Positions 1-6,123 are shown, counted from the stretch's first letter. The stretch: 7,805 nt of DNA from Desulfobacteraceae bacterium (GCA_011390985.1 JAABRJ010000019.1:1-7805); one strand, 5' to 3'. Notes: generated from the letters alone by a model not told the origin. Program-made: numbers and translations.

Positions 1-1192
1 ACGGGGCGATGTGCCGGATGATTTCGGACAGCTGGATGCCGGCGATGTTGCACGCGATAAACAGGCAGATGCCCAGCGGCGGCGTCAGCATGCCGACGGC
101 CAGTGCGGTCACCATGACCACGCCGAAGTGCACCGGGTCGATCCCGAACTGTTGCACCACCGGCAGAAAGACCGGTGTCAGGATGATCAGCGCGGCCGAT
201 GTTTCCATGAACGTGCCCACCACCAGCAGGCACGCCAGGATCAGGGCGTAGAGCGCGGCCGGGGAATCGGTCAGGATCACGAGGTGGGCGGCCACGTTCT
301 GGGGCACCCGCTCGGCGGTCAGGATCCAGCCGAAAATGCTGGCCGTGGCGATCAGCAACATCACCGTGGAGGTCGAAATGGCGGCTTTGGCGAAGATTCT
401 CGGCAGGTCCCGGAGCCTCAGTTCACGGTAGACCAGGAAACCGACCCCGGCCCCGTAGACCACCGCAACGACGGCGGCCTCGGTGGGGGTGAAGATGCCG
501 CCCAGGATGCCGCCTAAAATGATCAGGGGCATCAGCAGGGCCGGGACTGCTCCGCAAAAGGTGCGCACGATTTCCCCCCAGCCGCGAAAACGCTCGCGCT
601 CGTAACCGGCGCGCCTGGCGAGAAAATAACTGGCAACCATCAGGCCGCCCCCGATCAGGATCCCCGGGATGAAGCCGCCCATGAACAGCCTGCCGATGGA
701 GACCCCGCCCACCACCCCGAAGATGATCATCGGAATCGACGGCGGAATAATGACGCCGATGGTACCGCCGGCGGCCTGCACCGCGGCGGCGAACCCTCTG
801 GGATAGCCCTTGCGGATCATGGCCGGGATCGAAACTGCTCCGACGGCGGCCGTGTCTGCAGCCGCGGCCCCGGAGATGCCGGCGAAAAACATGGCGGCCA
901 CCACCGCCACCATTGCCAGTCCCCCGAATACGAAGCCGACCAGCGCATGGGCGAAATCGAACAGGCGCCGCGAAATGCCCCCGCACTCCATCAACTCGCC
1001 GGCCAGCATGAAGAAAGGGACGGCCATCAGCGGAAAGGAATCGGTCCCGGTGAAAAGGCGCTGGGCCGCCAGGGTCAGCGGCAGGTTGGAGCCAAACTGC
1101 AGGGCGGCCACCGAAGCCACCCCCAGGCAGAAGGCGATCGGCATTCCGAGGCCAAAACAGACCAGCAGCGAGAAAAAGAGGATCGCCGTCAT
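1..1192 (-). CDS. dctM: TRAP transporter large permease subunit DctM (C-terminus off the window)
   Basis: The reverse strand from ATG at 1192 reads open to the left edge, giving 397 residues without a stop; DctM proteins are usually about 425-430, so roughly 30 C-terminal residues lie outside. This is the 12-helix, inner-membrane translocation subunit that imports a solute, typically a carboxylate, using the sodium or ion gradient. Visible family marks are ISGAAAADTAAVG (about residues 106-118), the GGTIGVIIPPSIPMIIFG stretch (142-159), GGIFTPTEAA (231-240) and a late block with GIDPVHFGVVMV and GMLTPPLG (350-374). Nearly all of the rest is hydrophobic helix. Its ATG shares four bases (ATGA, 1189-1192) with the dctQ stop. 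No strong ribosome site precedes it, so translation is probably coupled to dctQ. The substrate cannot be read from the sequence. Confidence 0.96.
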   Translation of the reverse strand, partial: MTAILFFSLLVCFGLGMPIAFCLGVASVAALQFGSNLPLTLAAQRLFTGTDSFPLMAVPFFMLAGELMECGGISRRLFDFAHALVGFVFGGLAMVAVVAAMFFAGISGAAAADTAAVGAVSIPAMIRKGYPRGFAAAVQAAGGTIGVIIPPSIPMIIFGVVGGVSIGRLFMGGFIPGILIGGGLMVASYFLARRAGYERERFRGWGEIVRTFCGAVPALLMPLIILGGILGGIFTPTEAAVVAVVYGAGVGFLVYRELRLRDLPRIFAKAAISTSTVMLLIATASIFGWILTAERVPQNVAAHLVILTDSPAALYALILACLLVVGTFMETSAALIILTPVFLPVVQQFGIDPVHFGVVMVTALAVGMLTPPLGICLFIACNIAGIQLSEIIRHIAP

Positions 1193-1683
1193 ACCCGCAG
1201 CTCGTGGTCCAGTGGTCGCTTGCGGATGGCGCCGACCGACACCCGCAGTGAGTTGATCAGCATCAAGAGGCCGCCTACCGGCACCGCCAGGTAGGGGTAG
1301 CGCATGGAAATGTGCAGCGAGGCGGATTCCTGGAACTGGACGATCCCCAGGATTTTAAAGCCCCAGTAGACAATCACCAGCAGAAAGACCTGGATGATGA
1401 GGTTGACCAGCACCACCCCCAGACGGTAGGCCCGGTCGGGCAGAAATTTCTGCAGCAGGTCGATCCCCAGGTGGACCTGGTAGCGAACCCCGGCGGCGGC
1501 GCCCATGAAGGAAATCCATACGAACAGGTAGCGGCCGGCCTCCTCGGACCAGGCCAGCGGGTCGTTGAGGACAAAGCGGCACCAGACCTGGGCGCTGATG
1601 ACGCCCACCATGGCCGCCATCAGCAGGGCCAGGCACCAGTTGACGCATCGGTCCATGAGGTTGCAAGCGGTTTTGCACAACAC
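1189..1683 (-). CDS. dctQ: TRAP transporter small permease subunit DctQ
   Basis: This is the small four-helix membrane subunit that pairs with DctM. From a GTG start at 1683 the product is 164 residues, a normal DctQ length. Hydrophobic spans lie at about 15-36, 50-66, 86-110 and 128-149. The segment DPLAWSEEAGRYLFVW (41-56) is the conserved region before the second helix, with Trp45 and the acidic pair. I chose GTG 1683 because a purine-rich AAAGGGGGG sits about six bases upstream. An ATG at 1656 would give 156 residues, and an in-frame ATG at 1776 would give 195. The longer form adds a Pro/Gly-rich tail that reads through the intergenic hairpin and looks non-coding. The gene follows dctP by 128 nt and overlaps dctM by ATGA, so it belongs to the same operon. 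Confidence 0.93.
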   Translation of the reverse strand: MLCKTACNLMDRCVNWCLALLMAAMVGVISAQVWCRFVLNDPLAWSEEAGRYLFVWISFMGAAAGVRYQVHLGIDLLQKFLPDRAYRLGVVLVNLIIQVFLLVIVYWGFKILGIVQFQESASLHISMRYPYLAVPVGGLLMLINSLRVSVGAIRKRPLDHELRV

Positions 1684-1756
1684 GGCTGACCCCCCTTTGA
1701 AAACCGGGCCGGTGAACGTGCCGCCGGCTGGGGGCCTGTTTCTACCCGGCGCGGAT

Positions 1757-1783
1757 GGCCCGGCCGGTCTCGGCAATCGGGCC
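1757..1783 (-). promoter_or_regulatory. Stable hairpin between dctP and dctQ
   Basis: GGCCCG (1757-1762) pairs with CGGGCC (1778-1783), and inside it GCCG (1763-1766) pairs with CGGC (1771-1774) around a GTCT loop. This makes a ten-pair GC stem with one three-base bulge (1775-1777). No T-run follows on the minus strand, so it is not a standard intrinsic terminator. It lies just downstream of the dctP stop. Inference: it may protect the dctP transcript end or slow read-through, giving more binding protein than permease. Confidence 0.55.
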
Positions 1784-1811
1784 GTGTGGAACGCTTTCGG
1801 TGGTCAGCCGT

Positions 1812-2822
1812 CTATCTTGCCGCGGCGCGGACCGCTTCGATCAGTTTCCGGCCTTCCTCGGGATTGCCGCCGCCGATGGCCTGGACCACCGCCGGGGTGC
1901 TGTAGACCCCGGCAACCGCTTCCACAAACGGGGTTTTGTCCGGGTGGGTCACCGTCATGCCCGCTTGCCGACAGGCGGCCTCCAGGTCCCGGTCGGCCTG
2001 CATTGAGATCTTGCGCTCGTAGTCGCGGGCCTCTGCGGCGGCCTCCGTTAGAATTTTCTGCTGCCCGGGGTTCAGGGTCTGCCAGGTGATGTCGCTGACC
2101 AGCAGCATGGCCGGTGAGTAGAAGTGCCCGGTTATGGCAAGGTATTTCTGGACCTCGAAAAAGCGCGAGGAGTAAATGACCGCCAGCGGGTTTTCCTGGG
2201 CGTCGACGATCCTCTGCTCGAGCGCCGTGTACAGCTCACCGAATGCCATCGGCAGCGGGCTGGCTCCCAGGGCCTTCATGGTCAGGATGAAAACGTCGTC
2301 CTCCATGACCCGAATCTTGAGCCCCTGCATGTCTTCGGGGCTGGTGATGGTGCGTTTGGAGTTGGTGATGTTGCGAAAGCCGTTCTCATACCAGCCCAGG
2401 GAGCGGACGCCGACTTCGAGAAAACGCGCCGCGATCTGCGTCCCGATTTCGCCGTCCAGGACGCGGTAGCAGGCCTCACGGTCCTTGAAGAGAAACGGCA
2501 GATTGAACAGCTTGACCTGGGGGACGAAATTGCCCAACGGGCCGGTGGAGGTCAGGGTCATTTCCAGCGAGCCGAGCTGCAGGCCTTCGACCATGTCACG
2601 CTCGGAACCGAGCTGAGACGACGGAAAGACCTGGACCTCGATTTCGCCGCTGGTGCGCTCGGCAACGATTTTCGCAAAATATTCAGCCGCCTGGTTGTAG
2701 ATGTGGGTGGGTTGGGTCGCGGTGCCGAACTTGAGGATGACTTTGGCGTAGCTTGGCGGGCAGCCAAGCGCCAGGGCTGCAAACAGGGCAAAAACGCTGA
2801 CCGGCACTAGTTTTTTGTACAT
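1812..2822 (-). CDS. dctP: TRAP transporter periplasmic solute-binding protein, DctP family
   Basis: This is the periplasmic receptor that captures the solute and delivers it to DctQM. The product is 336 residues, normal for the family, starting at ATG 2822 with a strong GGAGG four bases upstream. In-frame sequence continues upstream to an ATG at 2921, but that would bury the signal peptide. Residues 1-26 form a Sec signal (MYKK, hydrophobic core, SYA then KV), probably cut after Ala26. A Cys at 21 follows ALG but is not a convincing lipobox. Family marks include GWYENGFRNIT (143-153), MQGLKIRVM (165-173) with the Arg171 that in characterised DctP proteins grips the ligand carboxylate, and IVDAQENP (205-212), where most relatives have VVDGQENP. 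The family assignment is firm; the substrate is unknown beyond a likely carboxylate. It is the first gene of dctPQM. Confidence 0.96.
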   Translation of the reverse strand: MYKKLVPVSVFALFAALALGCPPSYAKVILKFGTATQPTHIYNQAAEYFAKIVAERTSGEIEVQVFPSSQLGSERDMVEGLQLGSLEMTLTSTGPLGNFVPQVKLFNLPFLFKDREACYRVLDGEIGTQIAARFLEVGVRSLGWYENGFRNITNSKRTITSPEDMQGLKIRVMEDDVFILTMKALGASPLPMAFGELYTALEQRIVDAQENPLAVIYSSRFFEVQKYLAITGHFYSPAMLLVSDITWQTLNPGQQKILTEAAAEARDYERKISMQADRDLEAACRQAGMTVTHPDKTPFVEAVAGVYSTPAVVQAIGGGNPEEGRKLIEAVRAAAR

Positions 2823-2921
2823 AATTCCTCCGCGGTGTGGGGAAAAAGGGTTGGTATTGGCCGCAGCCGCCTGAACGGCCTTGGCAGGCGATGCGGACGA
2901 AGTGCTTCCCCGTTTTTGCAT

Positions 2922-2950
2922 TTGACAAGACCGTCCGGCGCGAATATATC
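2922..2950 (+). promoter_or_regulatory. Sigma-70 type promoter for the lipoprotein gene
   Basis: A perfect TTGACA (2922-2927) is followed after exactly 17 bases by TATATC (2945-2950, 4 of 6). The predicted start, about seven bases past the -10, falls at 2957, the A of the lipoprotein ATG. No ribosome site is visible before that ATG. If correct, the transcript is leaderless. Confidence 0.5.
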
Positions 2951-2972
2951 GCTATCATGATGCAGTTATCAG
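2944..2972 (-). promoter_or_regulatory. Candidate dctP promoter
   Basis: On the minus strand, CTGATA (2967-2972, 4 of 6 matches to TTGACA) is 17 bases from TATATT (2944-2949, 5 of 6). Transcription would start near 2937 and give a dctP leader of about 115 nt. The -10 overlaps the -10 of the divergent plus-strand promoter, so the two could exclude each other. No sigma-54 type GG/GC pair was found in this gap. This rests on consensus matching alone. Confidence 0.3.
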
Positions 2973-3400
2973 ATACCGCCTCCGTCTGCGCCGGCTGCCG
3001 CCGACTTCCCAGGGCCATCTGGGGGCTTGGCCTGGCGGCCCTTCTGCTGGCCGGCTGTGGCACTTACAATAGCCACCTTCAGGCGCAAAGCTTCGCAACG
3101 GTCACCCGTTCCTACGGCCTCGCTATAGAGTGGTCCGATTACGATGCGGCCGCCAATTTTCTCGAACACGCCCCCCCACCCGACGAGATCGCGCGTCTCA
3201 AGGCCTTCAAGGTAACGGCGTATGAAATTCGCAAGGTCGAGTTCCTGGGTGACGAGTCCCATGTCGCTCAGACCGTCGCCATCCGCTACTACAAAACCGA
3301 CGAGCTGATCGAACGCACGTTTATCGACCATCAGTCGTGGGTTTACCATCCCCAGCAAAAAAACTGGTTTCTGCACGGCGGGCTACCTGGTCTGGGGTGA
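2957..3400 (+). CDS. Small lipoprotein of unknown function
   Basis: The 147-residue product starts MMQLSD, has Arg15, Arg16 and Arg19, a hydrophobic run and the lipobox LLAGC, so Cys34 should be lipidated after signal peptidase II cleavage, leaving a mature domain of about 114 residues. I do not recognise a named family. The mature part alternates a helix-like start (RSYGLAIEWSDYDAAANFL) with beta-like strands, and ends in QSWVYHPQQKNWFLHGGLPG. That pattern recalls NTF2-like or SnoaL-type lipoproteins, but this is a fold guess. Start choice: ATG at 2957 or the adjacent one at 2960. No GTG, TTG or ATG lies between them and the lipobox, and an in-frame ATG at 2837 would place the signal peptide far too deep. 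It is divergent from dctP and convergent with leuB, so it is probably transcribed alone. Confidence 0.82.
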   Translation: MMQLSDTASVCAGCRRLPRAIWGLGLAALLLAGCGTYNSHLQAQSFATVTRSYGLAIEWSDYDAAANFLEHAPPPDEIARLKAFKVTAYEIRKVEFLGDESHVAQTVAIRYYKTDELIERTFIDHQSWVYHPQQKNWFLHGGLPGLG

Positions 3401-3560
3401 GCGCTGCGCTCGGCCGTCTCCCGGTTTTTCTTTGAGACCGCTGGCTGCCCGCAATGTCCGCGCCTGCGCCTTGGGCGAGTTCCCCACTGACGGCCGCCTC
3501 CTTGCGCTGCGCCGCGTCCCAGGGGTTGGCAGGGCTTGAAGGTCCAGGCGAAATCAGGCT
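3401..3560. other. Intergenic gap between convergent genes
   Basis: These 160 bases separate the stops of the lipoprotein gene and leuB. There is a small inverted repeat, GAGCG-CTG-CGCTC (3399-3411), followed some 13 bases later by a T-rich TTTTTCTTT (3425-3433); the distance is too large for a convincing intrinsic terminator. GCGCCTGCGC (3460-3469) has its exact complement at 3570-3579 within the end of leuB, but the loop is 100 bases long. No gene is apparent. Confidence 0.5.
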
Positions 3561-4646
3561 TCAGGTTTTGCGCAGGCGCTCCACGATGGCGTCTCCCATC
3601 GCGACGGTGCCCACGGACCGCACGCCCCGGATGGCGATATCGGCCGTGAGGACCCCGCCTTCGAGGGTTTCGACCACGGCTTTTTCGACGGCATCGGCCG
3701 CGGCCGCCAAACCGAGGCTGTAGCGCAGCATCATGGCCGCCGAGAGAATCTGGGCCACGGGGTTGGCGACCCCTTTGCCGGCAATGTCCGGGGCCGAGCC
3801 CCCGGCGGGTTCGTAGAGCCCGAACTGGGTGCCGTTGAGACTCGCCGATGGCAGCAGCCCCATGGAACCGGTCAGCATCGCACACTCGTCGGAAATGATG
3901 TCTCCGAACATGTTGCCGCAGAGCAGCACGTCGAACTGCTGCGGGTTGCGGATCAACTGCATGGTGGCGTTGTCGATATAGATGTGATTGAGGGTCACGT
4001 CGGGGTATTCGGCCGCCAACTGGATGACGATTTCACGCCAAAAGACCATGTTGGTCAGCACGTTGGCCTTGTCGACGGAGGTCACCCGGCCGCGCCGCGT
4101 GCGCGCGATTTCGAATGCCGCGCGGGCGATGCGCTCGATTTCGCGGCGCGTGTAGACCATCGTGTCGAAGGCCTTTTCATCCGGCCCGCTGCCCTCGCGG
4201 CCCTTGGGGGTGCCAAAGTAGATCCCGCCGGTCAGTTCGCGCACGCACATGATGTCGAAGCCATCTTTCACGATTTCGGGTTTCAGGGGGCTGGCGGCGG
4301 CCAGGGATTTGAAAACCCGGGCGGGGCGAAGGTTGCAGAACAGGTCAAAATGTTTGCGCAGGGGGAGCAGTGCGGCCCTTTCGGGCTGTTCGCCCGGCGG
4401 AAGGCCTTCCCACCTGGGGCCGCCCACCGAGCCGAAAAGAATCGCATCCACCGATTGGCAGACCTTCAGCGTGTCGGCTGGCAGGGCCGTGCCGTGCCGG
4501 TCGATGGCAACCCCGCCCACGTCGGCAAATTCATAGGTCAACGGAAGTGCGAACCTTTCCTGCACCGCGTCCAGCACTTTGAGGGCCTCGTGCATCACTT
4601 CCGGCCCGATGCCGTCTCCCGGCAGTACCGCAATCTTCTTCTCCAT
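3561..4646 (-). CDS. leuB: 3-isopropylmalate dehydrogenase LeuB
   Basis: This cytoplasmic enzyme catalyses NAD-dependent oxidative decarboxylation of 3-isopropylmalate to 2-oxoisocaproate, the third step of leucine synthesis. The product is 361 residues, normal length. The nucleotide-fold start is VLPGDGIGPEV (7-17). Expected substrate and metal residues are present: Arg97 and Arg107 around HFDLFCNLRPARVF, Arg136 and Tyr143 in RELTGGIYFG, Lys193 in SVDKANVL, and Asp225, Asp249 and Asp253. The NAD-binding EPAGGSAPDIAGKG (279-292) is of the E. coli LeuB kind. ATG 4646 fits the family start; its AAAGGAG is about 13 bases away, longer than usual, and an in-frame ATG at 4709 would add 21 residues. 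An oddity is TNMVFWRE (198-205), where most relatives have a residue pattern ending in LWRE. No leuA, leuC or leuD is adjacent. Confidence 0.97.
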   Translation of the reverse strand: MEKKIAVLPGDGIGPEVMHEALKVLDAVQERFALPLTYEFADVGGVAIDRHGTALPADTLKVCQSVDAILFGSVGGPRWEGLPPGEQPERAALLPLRKHFDLFCNLRPARVFKSLAAASPLKPEIVKDGFDIMCVRELTGGIYFGTPKGREGSGPDEKAFDTMVYTRREIERIARAAFEIARTRRGRVTSVDKANVLTNMVFWREIVIQLAAEYPDVTLNHIYIDNATMQLIRNPQQFDVLLCGNMFGDIISDECAMLTGSMGLLPSASLNGTQFGLYEPAGGSAPDIAGKGVANPVAQILSAAMMLRYSLGLAAAADAVEKAVVETLEGGVLTADIAIRGVRSVGTVAMGDAIVERLRKT

Positions 4647-4726
4647 GTCGCTTGGCCTGCTCCTTTCATGGGTGAGGGGCAGTTCCCCCTTCGAGTGCTC
4701 CCGGTGCATACCCTGACAGCGCGCTT

Positions 4727-4756
4727 ACTATACCGTCTGAATCGGGAGCCTGTCCA
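4727..4756 (-). promoter_or_regulatory. leuB promoter
   Basis: On the minus strand TGGACA (4751-4756, 5 of 6) and TATAGT (4727-4732, 5 of 6) are 18 bases apart. Transcription would begin near 4720, giving a leader of about 73 nt before ATG 4646. That leader shows no Leu-rich peptide, so classical leucine attenuation is not supported. The in-frame ATG at 4709 would fall inside this transcript. Confidence 0.5.
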
Positions 4757-4761
4757 CCCCA

Positions 4762-4792
4762 TTTGCGCCGGGGCGGCCGGGGTCCGCGCAAA
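4762..4792. repeat. Inverted repeat just upstream of the leuB -35 box
   Basis: TTTGCGC (4762-4768) and GCGCAAA (4786-4792) are perfect complements separated by a GC-rich 17-base loop. No T-run follows on either strand, so it is not a terminator. It sits five bases behind the leuB -35 hexamer, where an activator or repressor could bind. The role is inferred from position only. Confidence 0.4.
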
Positions 4793-4884
4793 AATCAATT
4801 CAAGATGCCCCGGCAACCCGTCGATACCGTACACACAGGGCGCAGACCGATTTGAACGGCCCGCTGCGCTTTGCACCGTTTGCA

Positions 4885-4918
4885 GGGCGGCTTCCCAAGG
4901 GGGCCGCCCTTTCTGTTG
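4885..4918 (+). terminator. Terminator-like hairpin with no gene in front
   Basis: GGGCGGC (4885-4891) pairs perfectly with GCCGCCC (4903-4909) around an 11-base loop that can pair further, then comes TTTCTGTT (4910-4917). The T-rich side is on the plus strand only. The only gene to its left is leuB on the other strand, so it would end either a small RNA from about 4793-4885 or antisense transcription from the leuB side. It also lies 34 bases ahead of the downstream promoter and may insulate it. Confidence 0.45.
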
Positions 4919-4951
4919 CGCGTGCGGGGGCATTTTCGCTGGCCTTTTGCT

Positions 4952-4980
4952 TTGACACGTGGGGCGTAATGGCGTATGGT
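4952..4980 (+). promoter_or_regulatory. Promoter for the DUF1992-SHOCT-ddl transcript
   Basis: A perfect TTGACA (4952-4957) is followed after exactly 17 bases by TATGGT (4975-4980, 4 of 6). Transcription would begin near 4987. The first good coding start is ATG 5227, so the leader would be about 240 nt. It is among the best promoter matches in the window. Confidence 0.5.
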
Positions 4981-4986
4981 TCGCTC

Positions 4987-5226
4987 CATGCATTAAAAGC
5001 CCAAGCCCCTCTGCCCCTTGCCCGCGCACGCCACATGAACCGATTGGAGTGGGCGGCTTTGCCGTTTTCCCGCGGCAGACAGCGGGGCGCGCGGGACTCG
5101 CAAATCGGTATTGCCGCCTGGGGTCGCGTTGCCCCGCGGCTTGCAGTGGGGTCGGTGCAAACCGGAGTCAACCCGGAGAGAAGCCGCCCCGCAGGCACCA
5201 TCAGGTGTTTCTGGCAGGAGGCATGG
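4987..5226 (+). promoter_or_regulatory. Long leader with alternative hairpins before the DUF1992 gene
   Basis: Stem A: GCCGC (5113-5117) and GGGG (5120-5123) pair with CCCC (5132-5135) and GCGGC (5136-5140), nine GC pairs with a two-base bulge. Stem B: GCGGCTT (5136-5142) pairs with AAGCCGC (5181-5187) and encloses CGGT-GCAA-ACCG (5153-5164), capped by a GNRA-type loop. A and B share 5136-5140 and cannot form together. A small hairpin CACC-ATCA-GGTG (5196-5207) precedes the ribosome site AGGAGG (5216-5221). CCTCTGCC (5008-5015) can pair with GGCAGGAGG (5213-5221) with one bulge and could hide that site. No known riboswitch consensus was recognised. No gene is credible here, although the DUF1992 frame is open upstream to 4852. 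Confidence 0.35.
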
Positions 5227-5640
5227 ATGTTGGCGGGTTTTGAAAAAATCGTCGAAGAGCGCATCCGGGTCGCCCAGCAAAGGGGAGTGTTCGACAACCT
5301 CGAAGGCCGCGGCAAACCGCTGGTGTTCTGCGATGACCGCCATGTGCCCGAAGATCTCCGCTTGGCCTACAAAATTCTCAAGAATGCCGATTGTTTGCCG
5401 CCGGAAATCGAATTGAAAAAGGAAATCCGGAAAACCGAGGACCTCCTGGCCGGTATGAGGGACACTGCACTCCGCTACCGAACCCTGAAAAAGCTGAACT
5501 TTCTTATCTTTAAACTCAATTCCATGCGAAACACCGCCATTCAGTTCGAAGAGCCCCAGCAGTACATGGACAAATTGGCGGCCCGTATAGAAAACGGCCC
5601 ATCTCCCATCGATGGCAGGCCTGCGTCTTCAAAACCATGA
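5227..5640 (+). CDS. DUF1992 (DnaJ-homologue subfamily C member 28 conserved domain) protein
   Basis: The 137-residue product fits the DUF1992 family (called the DJC28 conserved domain because it also occurs in a eukaryotic J-protein). No J domain is present and the biochemical role of bacterial members is not established. The signature lies in the first 65 residues: FEKIVEERIRVAQQRGVFDN (5-24), GRGKPL (27-32), and then LRLAYKILKNADCLPPEIEL (44-63). Residues 64-120 are charged and helical, possibly coiled. There is no signal peptide or membrane span, so it should be cytoplasmic. ATG 5227 is chosen because AGGAGG (5216-5221) is five bases upstream and the family motif starts at once. ATG 5223 is in another frame. 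The stop overlaps the next ATG (ATGA, 5637-5640), implying translational coupling. Confidence 0.9.
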   Translation: MLAGFEKIVEERIRVAQQRGVFDNLEGRGKPLVFCDDRHVPEDLRLAYKILKNADCLPPEIELKKEIRKTEDLLAGMRDTALRYRTLKKLNFLIFKLNSMRNTAIQFEEPQQYMDKLAARIENGPSPIDGRPASSKP

Positions 5641-6119
5641 TTTATAAAAATGACAGCCCTGGCTTGTTTAAAAGCATTATGGTGGCCTATTCCGTCCTGA
5701 TCCTGTGGCACCTCGCCCTGATTGGGTCGTTGGGGCTATTGGTGATCTTTTTCCGCGGCGTCGTGAACTACATGCTGTGGATATTCCTGATTGGAATGGC
5801 GGCGATTCTGGTATCCGGCTACCTCTTTTATCGCCGCATGAAGCGCGAGGGCAAATCCCTGCGCGACATGCTCAAAACACCCGTGTTCAACGGCCGGCCG
5901 GTGGAGGTCAGCGTGCTGGGCGGGCTCGCGTCCTTCAGGCTGGGCGGCAAACCCGGTTTCCCGGTGCTGGGCAGCGATTATCTGGGCGTCAGTCATCAGC
6001 TCGAAGACCCTGATACCGTTCGCCTGCGCGAACTCATGGAACTGGGCCGCATGTTTGAAAACAACCTGCTCACCTTCGAAGAATTCAATCAGGCCAAAAA
6101 GAAACTCCTCAAGGCTTAA
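5637..6119 (+). CDS. Two-helix membrane protein with C-terminal SHOCT-like segment
   Basis: The product is 160 residues. Two hydrophobic spans (about 12-38 and 43-65) are followed by a basic stretch YRRMKREGK (65-73), which by the positive-inside rule puts the C-terminal part in the cytoplasm. The middle (80-125) is Gly-rich and not recognised. Residues 128-158, with RLRELMELGRMFENNLLTFE and then EFNQAKKKLL, match the short helical SHOCT pattern (leucine-rich helix, a small turn, T-x-E-E-F, then a K-rich end with LL), a motif usually attached to membrane or toxin-like proteins and thought to mediate oligomer or partner contacts. It starts inside the DUF1992 stop (ATGA) with no evident ribosome site, so it depends on coupling, and ddl begins 4 nt after its stop. 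The function is unknown. Confidence 0.85.
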   Translation: MIYKNDSPGLFKSIMVAYSVLILWHLALIGSLGLLVIFFRGVVNYMLWIFLIGMAAILVSGYLFYRRMKREGKSLRDMLKTPVFNGRPVEVSVLGGLASFRLGGKPGFPVLGSDYLGVSHQLEDPDTVRLRELMELGRMFENNLLTFEEFNQAKKKLLKA

Positions 6120-6123
6120 GCCG

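Noticed and set aside
423..986. A long Arg/Gly-rich open frame on the minus strand inside dctM.
   Set aside because: It is a shadow of dctM in another frame; the dctM frame gives clear family motifs over the same bases.
3321..3560. After the leuB TGA the same frame stays open for 79 codons, to TAA at 3321-3323, suggesting stop read-through or selenocysteine.
   Set aside because: LeuB is complete at 361 residues, no clear SECIS-type hairpin follows the TGA, and the extension runs antisense into the lipoprotein gene. An open frame by chance is the simpler reading.
3460..3579. A 10-bp exact inverted repeat (GCGCCTGCGC and its complement).
   Set aside because: The arms are separated by 100 bases and one lies in leuB coding sequence. 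Such matches are expected in GC-rich DNA.
4845..4909. A tRNA-like stretch on the minus strand: a T-arm-like GGCCG-TTCAAAT-CGGTC at 4845-4861 followed by TGCGCCC.
   Set aside because: The T-arm fits, but no anticodon arm with U33 can be formed, and the would-be acceptor 5-prime strand pairs better in the 4885-4909 hairpin. It is probably chance.
5148..5180. Loop CGGTGCAAACCG inside GGG/CCC, resembling the P4-P5 part of a cobalamin riboswitch.
   Set aside because: The conserved AAGGGAA before it and the CCCGCNACTGT box after it are absent, and the downstream genes have no B12 link. A covariance-model search would settle it.
4852..5226. A 125-codon open extension in frame with the DUF1992 gene.
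   Set aside because: The translation is Arg/Pro/Ala-rich and unlike the family. The promoter and the AGGAGG site point to ATG 5227. Long open frames are common at this GC content.
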